From contig NZ_CALPDD010000004.1 of the NCBI RefSeq assembly GCF_943193205.1, positions 62,001-126,000 of the forward strand: a stretch of 64,000 nucleotides of DNA, written 5' to 3'. The number at the start of each line of letters is the position of its first letter. Position 1 is the first letter of the stretch. This stretch comes from Alistipes muris. Its GTDB lineage: Bacteria > Bacteroidota > Bacteroidia > Bacteroidales > Rikenellaceae. This document shows, piece by piece, positions 1-8,874 of this stretch. The notes beneath the pieces are model-generated. The model saw only the letters and a program-made list of their open reading frames with translations. It did no database searches and was not told the origin of the DNA. The translations under genes were made by a program, and so were the position numbers.

Positions 1-2
1 CG

Positions 3-134
3 CACAAGAACCATACGATTCCGAATTGCCCACCGGAAACCCGTTTGACATGGTGCGGAGAGTACTCTGCATCAGGAATACGGAAAAACGCCTATTTCTA
101 CATGGACAACATCCGTGTAACGATCGCCCACTAA
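3..134 (+). CDS. C-terminal end of a surface protein, cut by window edge
   Basis: An open frame enters from the left edge and ends at a TAA two bases before the next ATG. Only about 43 residues are visible. They end in NAYFYMDNIRVTIAH, the same kind of terminal beta-strand (aromatic, D-D/N, hydrophobic alternation) that closes the PCMD proteins at 2744-4912 (MYLDDVELLY) and 6743-8383 (MWLDDLELIY). I infer a secreted lipoprotein with a C-terminal jelly-roll domain, the first visible member of this surface locus. The family cannot be fixed from so short a piece. Confidence 0.6.
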   Translation, partial: HKNHTIPNCPPETRLTWCGEYSASGIRKNAYFYMDNIRVTIAH

Positions 135-135
135 G

Positions 136-987
136 ATGAAACGCCTTACAACCATACTGCTTGCGGCCCTGCTGTGGGGGTGCGGGAAAGACGAACCGAA
201 CCCGACGGAAGGCTACGGCACGCTGGCCCTGACGGCCGAATGCACGAACGCTGTGGCAGCTGCGACCCGAGCGCAGGCCGAACTGCCTGCGAAACTGATT
301 CCCACGGCGAACGAACTGGGCCTGCTGGTGGAAAGCGCCGACCCGGAATACGAATTCACGCAAGTGTGGCCCTCGCTGGATGACTACGACAGCGAAAACG
401 ACTTCCTGTGGGCGACGCACTACAAGATTACGCTTTTCTCCGGAACGGAATACGTAGGAGCCGGGCAGTCGCCCGAGGGAATCGACCAGCCCTACTTCGA
501 GGGCTCGCAGACGACGCTGGTCTCGGTAGGCCGCGGAACGACGAAAATCCGCATAACGGCCCGGCTGGCCAACACGGCTGTGCGCATCCGCTTCACGGAA
601 CGCTTCCGGGGCTACTTCGGCAACGGAGCGAAATTCAAGCTGACGACCGAAGCGGGCAACGAATTCGAGGCGGGCTATGCCCCCGGCGCCCCCCCGGCGA
701 AAGCGGAAAAATGGTACTTCGTCCGCCCGGCCGAATTCTCCATAACGGGCGAAGCGACCAAGCAAAAACCCTCGGCGACCCAACCCGCGCAGACTATCCG
801 CTTTGCGGAGACGGTGAACGCCGCGCCGAAAGCCGGCACGCTCTACACCTACACGTTCGACGTGGCGGGAGCGGGCGACACGGGCGACACGGGCGAAGAG
901 ACCTTCATACTGAACGACAACCCGATCCGCACCGAAACCGTCGACGAAGAACTCAACGATGACGCCAAACCCGACCCGGCAAACTAA
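136..987 (+). CDS. DUF4493-type lipoprotein
   Basis: 283 residues. A lipoprotein signal peptide ends at Cys16 (LLWGC), so the protein is probably lipid-anchored and, as is usual in this order, surface-exposed. The body has the DUF4493 pattern: a short strand starting GYGTLALT just after the anchor, then a segment around YKITLFSG...YVGAGQSP...PYFEG and a V-rich strand SVGRGTTKIRITARL. The acidic C-terminal tail contains GDTGDTGEE. Function of this family is unknown. It starts one base after the stop of the preceding gene and lies 22 bases before the next DUF4493 gene, so it is operonic with both. Confidence 0.8.
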   Translation: MKRLTTILLAALLWGCGKDEPNPTEGYGTLALTAECTNAVAAATRAQAELPAKLIPTANELGLLVESADPEYEFTQVWPSLDDYDSENDFLWATHYKITLFSGTEYVGAGQSPEGIDQPYFEGSQTTLVSVGRGTTKIRITARLANTAVRIRFTERFRGYFGNGAKFKLTTEAGNEFEAGYAPGAPPAKAEKWYFVRPAEFSITGEATKQKPSATQPAQTIRFAETVNAAPKAGTLYTYTFDVAGAGDTGDTGEETFILNDNPIRTETVDEELNDDAKPDPAN

Positions 988-1009
988 ACGACAACGAAGA
1001 AACGAAGCC

Positions 1010-2737
1010 ATGAAAAGACGTTTCCCCCAATATCTGACCGTACTGCTCTCCGGACTGCTGCTGGCGGTCTCCTGCATCAAGGAGACCTCGCGCTTCGAGG
1101 GCGGCCCGGAGAAACCCGACAACCGCAACGTAGGCTATCTGACGTTCGAGGCGCTGGAAATGAACGTAGTGGACCGCACCGAAGACATCGACCACCACCC
1201 CGAATCCTATGCCGCGACCCGGGCGGCGGGCAACACCGACGTTGAAACCTACACGGTCGAAATCCTCGATGCGAACGGCCAGCCGATAACGGTGACCGAC
1301 AAGAACGGCACGACGGACACGCACTTCCTTTACGGCAACCGCCCGGAACAGATCGAACTGCCCGTGGGTGTCTACACGCTGTCGGTCTACTCGGCCCCGA
1401 CGCCCGATGCAGGCGAAACCCCGACCTACGGAGCCACGCAGACGGTGACCATCACCAAGGGAGGCACGACCTCGCTGCAAGACATGACCTGCCGCCTGCT
1501 GTCGGTCAAGGTGACGGTGGCTTACAAGGATACGCTCATTGCGACGATGAGCACCGACACCCATGCCGAAGTGGTGCTGGGCGAAAAGAACATGCTGCTG
1601 TTCGAGGGCAAGGAACCCACGCTGGTGGGCTATCTGAAACCCACGGCCGACCAGAGCAACCCGCTGGTACTCTATCTGACGACGACGTTCAACGAAAAGA
1701 AAATCGAACGCCAGCCGCTGATCGTGGCCCGCGACGCCAAGGCCGGACAATACCGCAACATTACGGTAGGACTTCAGAACGCCGAAGACGGCACGATTAT
1801 CATCAGCGCCGAAATCGAGACGTGGCTGGAGAACGACGAAATCGTGGTCGACTGCGAGAAGATTGCGGTGACGGCCCTCTGCGAAGAACGCATCCCGGAC
1901 GAAAACAGCCCCGACGCCCCGAAACTCGAATGGCCCGGCCACTCGTTCGACGAGGTCTACACGCTCGACGCGTCGAAATTCGACGAAAACGGCTACTTCA
2001 ACGAACCGTGCGACTTCACCATCACGACCAAGACGCCGATGGCGTCGCTGCTGGTGGGTGCGACGACCGACAACGCCGCGTTCCAGAACCTGCTCAACGC
2101 CGCGGAACTGACCGAAGCGAAAGACATGTTCACCGTGGAGGGCGTGGCCCGCACGGCCCTGCGCTCGTGGGGATTCCCGGCCATCAATCTGAATGTGACG
2201 CAACGCACGTTCCCGCTGTCGGATCTGATGAAGGTGCTCTACGACTACGAAGGCAGCCACGTCTTCACGATGACCATTACCGACGAAGCGGGGCTGAAAA
2301 GCACGTTCGAGCTGAAAATCGCCGTGAAGCACGGGACGGGCGACCAACCGCGCATCGTATGGCCCGAGCACGACCTCGGAACCCGCTACGAAACGTTCAA
2401 CGGCATGGAGGTCAACCTGCTTGTAAGCGTTCCCCAGGGTGTGCGCTCGCTGTGGGTGGAAATCCATGGAGCCCTCGAAACCGGGCTCGAAGGCATGATG
2501 CCGTCACAGTTCGAGCTGACCGACCCGGGAGAGATCGCCTCGGCGCTCAACGGATTCGGGTTCCCGACGGGCGACGCGGTGAAGAACCAGACCTCTCTGA
2601 CGTTCTCCATATCGGCCCAGCTTATTGACATGCTGAGCCTGTTCCCGGGCGACACGGATTTCAGACTGGTAGCCACCGACAATGCCGGACAGACGACCGA
2701 AGCGACGATCATGCTTCACGTACCGGAGCAAAACTGA
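1010..2737 (+). CDS. DUF4493-type lipoprotein, long form
   Basis: 575 residues when started at the ATG at 1010. An in-frame ATG exists at 959, but only the 1010 start puts a signal peptide (MKRRFPQYL...LLAVSC, lipid Cys22) at the N-terminus. The first 280 residues repeat the DUF4493 layout (YLTFEALEMNV..., LPVGVYTLSVYSAP, TQTVTITKGGTTSL, then CRLLSVKVTVAYKD). The remainder looks like two further beta-sandwich modules, each introduced by a P-x-x-x-W-P phrase (DAPKLEWPGH, QPRIVWPEHD). I read it as a multi-domain surface adhesin or scaffold; no enzyme motif is visible. Spacing to the next gene is 6 bases. Confidence 0.75.
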   Translation: MKRRFPQYLTVLLSGLLLAVSCIKETSRFEGGPEKPDNRNVGYLTFEALEMNVVDRTEDIDHHPESYAATRAAGNTDVETYTVEILDANGQPITVTDKNGTTDTHFLYGNRPEQIELPVGVYTLSVYSAPTPDAGETPTYGATQTVTITKGGTTSLQDMTCRLLSVKVTVAYKDTLIATMSTDTHAEVVLGEKNMLLFEGKEPTLVGYLKPTADQSNPLVLYLTTTFNEKKIERQPLIVARDAKAGQYRNITVGLQNAEDGTIIISAEIETWLENDEIVVDCEKIAVTALCEERIPDENSPDAPKLEWPGHSFDEVYTLDASKFDENGYFNEPCDFTITTKTPMASLLVGATTDNAAFQNLLNAAELTEAKDMFTVEGVARTALRSWGFPAINLNVTQRTFPLSDLMKVLYDYEGSHVFTMTITDEAGLKSTFELKIAVKHGTGDQPRIVWPEHDLGTRYETFNGMEVNLLVSVPQGVRSLWVEIHGALETGLEGMMPSQFELTDPGEIASALNGFGFPTGDAVKNQTSLTFSISAQLIDMLSLFPGDTDFRLVATDNAGQTTEATIMLHVPEQN

Positions 2738-2743
2738 CGAACG

Positions 2744-4912
2744 ATGGGACGCCAATTCCTACATACGGTCATCCTGCTGGGGGCCCTGCTGCTGGGCGGA
2801 GCCTGCACCGAAAACCCGGCGGAACTGCCGGGCAAACCGGGCGAAGGGGCGGTTGCGTTCAGCCTGGCGATGCCCAAAAGCCGTGCGACCACGGCCGACG
2901 AAAGCCAATATCCGTGGAACCGCTGTGCCATACGTGTCTATAAATATGTAACCGACGAAACGGGCCAGCGCAGCCGGGAACTGATTCGCCGCTACAACGC
3001 GCCGACGGAAATGCCGGCCTCGCTGTGGCTGCTGGCCGGGGAATACGCCATTGCGGTGGAAGCGGGCAGCAAGGCCGAAGCGACGTTCGACGAACCGACC
3101 TACCGGGGCGAGCAGGACTTCAAGATAGTCGAGGGGGCGACCACCTCGGTGACGGTCAACTGCCGGCTGGTCAACACCATCGTCAAAGTCATTTATGACC
3201 GAACGATTGCGGCGACTTTCAAGGAATCGTTCCGCACGACCGTAGCGGCGGGCGACACCTACGACCAAAAACGCGTGGACAAAGGCGAAGTGCCGCACCT
3301 GGTCTACGAAGAGACGAAGAAAGGCTACTTCATCCTGCCGGCAGATGCGCCGGCGTTCTGCTGGCAGTTCGAGGGCAGGGGCGAGAAAAACGGCGAACCG
3401 CTGGAACTGACCAAAACGGGCTCGAAAACCGCGACCGCCGAAGAGGGCGTCTGCTACGAACTGCGGCTCAAGTACTCGCCGGACCTCGGCGGCGCACTCG
3501 AATTCACGCTGCTGCTGGACGAAACGGTCGACGAAATCTACGACCCGATCATCTTCCGGCCCAATCCGCAGATTGTGGGCGACGGCTTCGACATCGACGA
3601 AGTACAACCCTACCTGACGGGGAAAATCGCCTACCGCATCAGCTCCATCGCCGACATGCAAGAAATACAGGTCGGCATCGGCGAAGAGACTTTCGCGATT
3701 CCGGCCACGGCCGACTATCCGGAAGACACGAACGGGATAACCCTCGAAGTCGAGAACCCGACCGCCCTGCGACTGCTGCTGGGCGAACGGTTCATGAACC
3801 GTCTGAGCGGCGGCGACCACGTTCTGACCCTCACGGCCACCGATAAGGACGGCGGCGGGGGGACGAAAGAAACGACCGTCCGCACGCAGGGCGCCCTGCC
3901 GACCTCGGCCAACCCGTGGTTCAACGACCGGATATGGCGCGGCTGTGTCCTGCAGGAAGCATCGGAGGTGAAGATGGAATACCGCCGGCAAGGCGACACC
4001 GACTGGCAAAGCATTGCGCTGACGCCGGACGGAAACCAAATCTATGCGGCGGCGAGCCCTGCGGAATTCGGCTCCGCATACGAATACCGGCTCTCGGTCG
4101 ACGGCACGACAATCGGAGCCGCCCAGACCGCAACCTATCCCCAGGCGCCGCAAGTCTTCAACGCGGGATTCGAGGTGTGGTCGGGCGACACCCCGCTGCT
4201 GCCCTACACCTCCGACGCCGACCAATGGTGGGACACGGGCAACCACGGCTCGGCAAACGCCAATATCAACATAACGACCTACGAAAACACGTCGCGGCCG
4301 GGCTCCGCAGGCACGACGTCGGCCAAACTCGCATCGCAGAAGGCTTCGGTCATGGGCATCGGCAAATTTGCGGCAGGCAACATCTTCGTCGGCAAATACT
4401 TAGGCACCAACATCCCCAACGGCGTAATCGGATTCGGCAAGCCGTTCCCGTTCACCTATCGGCCCAAAGCGCTCCGGTTCTGGTACAAAGGAACCGTAGG
4501 CACGGTGGACAACGCGGGCGGAAGCGTAAGCAACGGAGATGCCGACGTGGCGCAGGTCTACATCTGCCTGTGCAAGATGGACGGCCCGCATGTGGTCGAC
4601 ACCCGCTACTCGGACACGTTCCTCAACTTCGCGGCCAACAGCAAGACCATGGCCTACTGCACGGCGCTGAACGGCAAGAACAGCAAGAACGACCGCACCG
4701 ACGGCCATATCATCGCATGGGGAGAGTGGACCAACCGGGAATCCGTAGCCGAATGGACAGCGATGACGGTCGACCTGCACTACAACGAAGAATACGAAGG
4801 CGAAGTGCCGACCTATCTGATGCTGACCGCCTCGGCCAGCAAGTACGGCGACTATTTCGCCGGCTCGACGGGGAGCGTCATGTACCTCGACGACGTAGAA
4901 CTGCTCTACTAA
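2744..4912 (+). CDS. DUF4493 + PCMD domain lipoprotein
   Basis: 722 residues with lipobox GGAC (Cys21). The N-terminal part is DUF4493-like (AVAFSLAMPKSR..., LLAGEYAIAVEAGS, FKIVEGATTSVTVNCRLVNTIVKV). Residues from about 470 to the end form a PCMD domain, named putative carbohydrate metabolism domain, which has a jelly-roll fold: FNAGFEVWS, WWDTGNHGSAN, GKFAAGNIFVGKY, and the closing strand MYLDDVELLY. The same phrases recur in the PCMD protein at 6743-8383, so the two are paralogues. The likely role is binding a surface or host ligand, probably a glycan. That is inference; no catalytic residues can be pointed out. Confidence 0.8.
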   Translation: MGRQFLHTVILLGALLLGGACTENPAELPGKPGEGAVAFSLAMPKSRATTADESQYPWNRCAIRVYKYVTDETGQRSRELIRRYNAPTEMPASLWLLAGEYAIAVEAGSKAEATFDEPTYRGEQDFKIVEGATTSVTVNCRLVNTIVKVIYDRTIAATFKESFRTTVAAGDTYDQKRVDKGEVPHLVYEETKKGYFILPADAPAFCWQFEGRGEKNGEPLELTKTGSKTATAEEGVCYELRLKYSPDLGGALEFTLLLDETVDEIYDPIIFRPNPQIVGDGFDIDEVQPYLTGKIAYRISSIADMQEIQVGIGEETFAIPATADYPEDTNGITLEVENPTALRLLLGERFMNRLSGGDHVLTLTATDKDGGGGTKETTVRTQGALPTSANPWFNDRIWRGCVLQEASEVKMEYRRQGDTDWQSIALTPDGNQIYAAASPAEFGSAYEYRLSVDGTTIGAAQTATYPQAPQVFNAGFEVWSGDTPLLPYTSDADQWWDTGNHGSANANINITTYENTSRPGSAGTTSAKLASQKASVMGIGKFAAGNIFVGKYLGTNIPNGVIGFGKPFPFTYRPKALRFWYKGTVGTVDNAGGSVSNGDADVAQVYICLCKMDGPHVVDTRYSDTFLNFAANSKTMAYCTALNGKNSKNDRTDGHIIAWGEWTNRESVAEWTAMTVDLHYNEEYEGEVPTYLMLTASASKYGDYFAGSTGSVMYLDDVELLY

Positions 4913-4930
4913 ACCCGGGGACCCGAACGA

Positions 4931-5728
4931 ATGACTTTCCTACGCAAAGTACTGACTGCCGCCGCCGTGCTGGGCGCGGCCCTGCGGACCGAAGCGCGGG
5001 CCGAAGCGCCCGCCGGAGCCGACACGACGGCCCGGCCGACCATCAACGAAATACGCGCGAAACGCGGTCTGGTCGACGTGAAACACGTGTTCGTCCCGGC
5101 CGGACAATGGATCTTCGGCGGCTCGGCCTCCTACTCGACCCACACGAACAGCAACTACACGTTCCTCATCGTCGAGGGAATCGACAGCGACGGCTACACG
5201 TTCAAAATCACGCCGATGATCGGCTATGCCCTGCGCGACAACATGGCTGTGGGCCTGCGGCTGATTTACTCGCGCACGCTGCTGCGCATCGACGGGGGCG
5301 AACTGAACTTCGGCGACGAAGAATCGGGCACCCACATCCGGGCCGACTACTACTACTCGCTCAAGCACACCTATTCGGCCGCCGTCTTCTGGCGCCAGTA
5401 CATCCCGCTGGGACGCAACAAACGCTTCGCGCTGTTCAACGAAATGACGCTGCGATTAGGAGGCCACCAGACCAAATTCGCCGCCGACACCCCCATCCGG
5501 GGCACCTACGAGACGGGCACATCCATCGCCTTGGGCGTCTCGCCGGGGCTGATCGCCTTTGCGACCAACACGATGGCCATCGAACTCAACATCGGTGTGA
5601 TGGGTATCAGCTACACCCACTCCCACCAGGTGCAGAACCAGGTCAGCACGGCCGACATCCGCACGAGCAACATGAACTTCCGCATCAACCCCCTCTCCAT
5701 CGGACTGGGCGTTTCGTTCCACCTCTGA
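4931..5728 (+). CDS. Outer-membrane beta-barrel protein, paralogue 1
   Basis: 265 residues. A signal peptide with signal peptidase I style cleavage (after about residue 25, ARA-EA) and no lipid Cys. The mature part alternates short hydrophobic/aromatic strands and ends in VSFHL, a typical outer-membrane C-terminal strand. It shares with the next gene the pattern HVFVP...GYALRDNMAVGLRLIYSRT and a final NMNFRINPLSIGLGVSFHL, so the two are paralogues. It lies 18 bases after a PCMD lipoprotein gene and 12 bases before the second barrel gene. It could be a channel, or an anchor for the neighbouring lipoproteins; the sequence alone does not say which. Confidence 0.7.
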   Translation: MTFLRKVLTAAAVLGAALRTEARAEAPAGADTTARPTINEIRAKRGLVDVKHVFVPAGQWIFGGSASYSTHTNSNYTFLIVEGIDSDGYTFKITPMIGYALRDNMAVGLRLIYSRTLLRIDGGELNFGDEESGTHIRADYYYSLKHTYSAAVFWRQYIPLGRNKRFALFNEMTLRLGGHQTKFAADTPIRGTYETGTSIALGVSPGLIAFATNTMAIELNIGVMGISYTHSHQVQNQVSTADIRTSNMNFRINPLSIGLGVSFHL

Positions 5729-5740
5729 CCCGCGCGCACG

Positions 5741-6661
5741 ATGAAAAACCGAACGCTACATATCCTATGGCTCGCAGGGCTGCTGCTGGCAACTCCGGCT
5801 CTCACCGCCGCCGAGAAACCGGCCGTGCAGGAGAAGACCGCTAAGGCCGAGACACCGAAAGCCGGAACCCCTGCGGCCGAAGAAACCGCCGCCGCGGAGA
5901 ACTCCCGGCCGGGCGGCATGCGGCTGAAACACCGCTTCCTGCCGACGAGCCGCCGCATCGACCGCGAAATCAACAAGAACCGCTTCGTCTTCAAGGGCGA
6001 AACACTCTGCGGACTGACCATCTCCTACGGCACGCTCTCGACCGAAGACGCCGACATGTTCCCCATCTTCGAGAACATCGGTCTGCGCGGCAACATCACG
6101 ACGGTCAACCCCTTTGCGGGCTACTTCTACCGCGACAACAACTGCGTGGGCGTGCGCTTCGGCTACACCCGCATCTCGGGCAAGCTGGATTCGTTCGGCA
6201 TCAATCTGGGCGAACAGAACGGGCTCTCGTTCGACGTGCCGTGGCTCAATCTGACGAGCAACCGCTACTCGATAGGGCTGTTCCACCGCTCCTACGTACC
6301 GCTCGACGAAAAAGGACGCTTCGGAGCCTTCGGCGAATTCGAGCTGGCGTTCACCATGGGCGACAACCTCTTCGCCTACCAATCGGGCGACCACGGCAAA
6401 CAAACCAAATCGGAAAATGCCACCCTCAAGGTGGGCTTCAGCCCGGGCATAGCGGTCTACGCGTTCCCGAACGTCTGCGCGACCCTCTCGTTCGGACTGG
6501 GCGGCTTCAAATACACGCATATCCGCCAACTCGACGAACAAGGCAACGAAGTAGGCACGCGCCGCTACTCGAAGATGGACTTCCGGCTTAACATCGCCGA
6601 CATCAAAATCGGCATGACGGTCCACCTGTGGAACAAGAAAAAAGGCAACCGGAGGACGTAG
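5741..6661 (+). CDS. Outer-membrane beta-barrel protein, paralogue 2
   Basis: 306 residues. After a signal peptide there is an Ala/Glu/Lys/Pro-rich stretch (about residues 22-58, with PKAGTPAAEE) that looks disordered and could be a periplasmic tether. A barrel domain then matches the preceding gene (KHRFLPTSRR, FAGYFYRDNNCVGVRFGYTRI, KMDFRLNIADIKIGMTVHLW). The charged low-complexity stretch is missing from paralogue 1. Function unknown. Co-transcription with the upstream genes is likely from the 12-base gap. Confidence 0.7.
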   Translation: MKNRTLHILWLAGLLLATPALTAAEKPAVQEKTAKAETPKAGTPAAEETAAAENSRPGGMRLKHRFLPTSRRIDREINKNRFVFKGETLCGLTISYGTLSTEDADMFPIFENIGLRGNITTVNPFAGYFYRDNNCVGVRFGYTRISGKLDSFGINLGEQNGLSFDVPWLNLTSNRYSIGLFHRSYVPLDEKGRFGAFGEFELAFTMGDNLFAYQSGDHGKQTKSENATLKVGFSPGIAVYAFPNVCATLSFGLGGFKYTHIRQLDEQGNEVGTRRYSKMDFRLNIADIKIGMTVHLWNKKKGNRRT

Positions 6662-6742
6662 ACCAACAATTCAAAATTAAGAATCGAAATAAGTTCGCCC
6701 GCATTTACGTTAAGACTCCAATAGTCGAACTTGCAAAAAACT

Positions 6743-8383
6743 ATGAAACGACTTGGTTTCTGCATATTGGCGCTGGTGCTGGCAGGGTGTATCGAAAACG
6801 ACATACCCTATCCGCTGGTAGAGTGCACCATCGAGGAAATCGCGGCCGAAGGGCTGTCGGGCGCCCCGGCCATCGACCTGGCGGCGCGGCGCGTCGTGCT
6901 GCCGCTGGAAGAGACGACCGACATCCAGGCTGTGGAAATCACATCGTGCAAAATAACCGAAAACGCCACGGTCACGAAAGAAATCGTCGGAGTGCACGAC
7001 ATGCGGACCCCGATCTATACGACACTTGCGATATATCAGGAATATCCGTGGACCATCGAAGCGCAGCAGACCATCGAGCGCTCGTTCACCGTGGCCGGAC
7101 AGGTCGGCAGCACGGAATGGGACCCGGCCAACCTGCGGGCCAAAGCCTACGTAGGATTCGAGGACCTGTCGCACGTCGAAGTCACCTCGCTGAAACTGGG
7201 GCCGCGCGGCATCACCCACATGTCGTGCGTATTCACGGACGACCTCAACGACACGAACCTCCACCTGCTGACCGATTTCGCCGAAGGCTTCCGCGAAGTC
7301 TATGCGACCTGCCACGGCCGTGAGGAACGCTGGATGCTTGTGGTGGAATACACCGAAATCAAGGTATCGTTCACGAAAGCAGCCCCGTGGACCCACTCGG
7401 CCTGGCTCTATGCCGACGGTCTGAGCGGCACGAAACTGGGCTTCCGCTATCGGCCCGAGGGGGCGGCAGAGTGGATCGAAGTGCCGCAGGAACAGATCGT
7501 CTTCGATGGCGGCTCGTTCTCGACCCAAATCAAGGGACTGCTGCCCGAAACCGCCTACGAAGCGGTGGCATACTCGAACGACGATCTTTCGGAAGTGCAA
7601 AAGTTCACCACCGAACCGGCACTGGCGCTGCCCAACGCCGGATTTGAAGAATGGAGCACGCCGAAGAAAGCGCTGTGCCCCTATCTGTCGGAGGACCAGG
7701 CATTCTGGGACACCGGAAACCACGGCTCGGCGACCATGGGCGTCAACGTGACGACCAATGCCAACGAACCCCGGCCCGGTTCGGCCGGCACGACCTCGGC
7801 CTATCTGCACTCCCAATTCGTGGGCATGGGCACCTTGGGCAAATTTGCGGCCGGCAACATCTTCACGGGCAAATACTTCAAGACCGACGGCACCGACGGC
7901 ATTCTCAACTTCGGCCGTCCGTTCGCCACCCACCCCATTGCTCTGCGCGGCTGGGTGAAGTACCGGCAAGGCCAAATCGACAAGATAGGCAGCAGCCCTG
8001 CGGGCATGACGCTGACCACCGACGACATGGACGAAGGGTCGATCTACATAGCGCTCGGCACATGGACCCCGGCGGAATACGGCGGCACCGCAGAATCGCC
8101 CGTACAGATACGCACCAAACCGAGCGACCAGCTGCTTTTCGACAAGAACGCCAAAGCCGTCGTCGGCTACGGCGAACGGATTCTGACCGAGAGCATCGGC
8201 GAATGGACGCAGTTCACCATCCCGATAGACTGGCGCGACAAGACGACCCCGCCGACGCATATGATAATCGTGGGCTCGGCCTCGCGCTGGGGCGACTACT
8301 TCACGGGGTCGACCCAAAGCGGCATGTGGCTCGACGACCTCGAACTGATCTACGACGAAGCCGACCTCGGCGAAAACCGATAA
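6743..8383 (+). CDS. PCMD domain lipoprotein
   Basis: 546 residues from the ATG at 6743; an in-frame TTG at 6731 would add only four residues. Lipobox LAGC gives lipid Cys16. Residues 20-290 form at least two beta-sandwich modules (early part ...TIEEIAAEG; a second ending in IKGLLPETAYEAVAYSND, fibronectin-III-like). Residues 295-546 are a PCMD domain: LPNAGFEEWS, FWDTGNHGSATMGVNV, GKFAAGNIFTGKYFK, MWLDDLELIY. It lacks the DUF4493 part seen in 2744-4912. It is separated from the barrel gene by 81 bases of AT-richer sequence, so it may have its own transcript. Probable surface ligand-binding protein. Confidence 0.8.
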   Translation: MKRLGFCILALVLAGCIENDIPYPLVECTIEEIAAEGLSGAPAIDLAARRVVLPLEETTDIQAVEITSCKITENATVTKEIVGVHDMRTPIYTTLAIYQEYPWTIEAQQTIERSFTVAGQVGSTEWDPANLRAKAYVGFEDLSHVEVTSLKLGPRGITHMSCVFTDDLNDTNLHLLTDFAEGFREVYATCHGREERWMLVVEYTEIKVSFTKAAPWTHSAWLYADGLSGTKLGFRYRPEGAAEWIEVPQEQIVFDGGSFSTQIKGLLPETAYEAVAYSNDDLSEVQKFTTEPALALPNAGFEEWSTPKKALCPYLSEDQAFWDTGNHGSATMGVNVTTNANEPRPGSAGTTSAYLHSQFVGMGTLGKFAAGNIFTGKYFKTDGTDGILNFGRPFATHPIALRGWVKYRQGQIDKIGSSPAGMTLTTDDMDEGSIYIALGTWTPAEYGGTAESPVQIRTKPSDQLLFDKNAKAVVGYGERILTESIGEWTQFTIPIDWRDKTTPPTHMIIVGSASRWGDYFTGSTQSGMWLDDLELIYDEADLGENR

Positions 8384-8521
8384 CCCCGAAAGCAGCCGGC
8401 CCGGAGTGGCAGAGGTCACGGCTTCTGCCAGCGAGGTCCGCAGATTCAGCAATCCGCTGGCGGCACAACGCGTTTCCGGTCCGGCCGGGAACGAACAACC
8501 GCCAGTTATTCAATCCAGTTT
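8384..8521. other. Non-coding gap after PCMD gene
   Basis: No convincing gene. In one frame around 8455-8495 the phrase HNAFPVRPG resembles the AxxVRPV ending of fimbrillin-like proteins, so this may be more debris of the same lost locus, but the match is too short to call. Confidence 0.35.
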
Positions 8522-8857
8522 GGCGGGAAACTCTTTTTTTCTGTCATCCATTCCAGCGATTGCTACTCAACACCTGCTACGGGCTACCGCCTCTACTCGA
8601 CGGGAGCCTTGAACGTCGTCGGCACGGAAGGCGGTTCCTGGTGTTCATCGTCCTACGTTGCGGGCAATCACAACGCAGGCGACTTCTGGTTCCACACGGG
8701 CAACGTGAATCCGCTCAACAACGGCAACCGGAGCAACGGCCTCCCCGTGCGCTGCGTCCAGCATCTGCGTGCTGCTTTCCCCCTAACGGGCGCAAACCCT
8801 CCCCGAACCGCAAAACGAACCCCGCAGGCCGTTCAAGGCCTGCGGGGTTCGCTATGA
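8522..8857 (+). pseudogene. 3' remnant of a FISUMP/fimbrillin-like surface protein gene
   Basis: In one frame this stretch reads GGKLFF, then an unrelated dozen residues, then PATGYRLYSTGAL, GGSWCSSSYVAGNHNAGDFWFHTGN and NRSNGLPVRCVQ. Those phrases are characteristic of the C-terminal end of Fibrobacter-succinogenes-major-paralogous and Bacteroidales fimbrillin-associated proteins (PAxGYR ... WSSS ... NGxPVRCV). There is no plausible start codon or signal peptide and the rest of the gene is absent. The frame then runs through the downstream terminator stem. It is best read as the leftover tail of a deleted gene. Confidence 0.6.
8817..8850. terminator. Strong bidirectional terminator hairpin
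   Basis: A perfect 14-bp inverted repeat (GAACCCCGCAGGCC at 8817-8830 and its complement at 8837-8850) with a 6-base loop GTTCAA. It lies between the rightward surface locus and the leftward lytic transglycosylase gene, where it could stop both transcripts. There is no long T tract on either side. Confidence 0.75.
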
Positions 8858-8874
8858 CTTGGGGATGACCGCGG

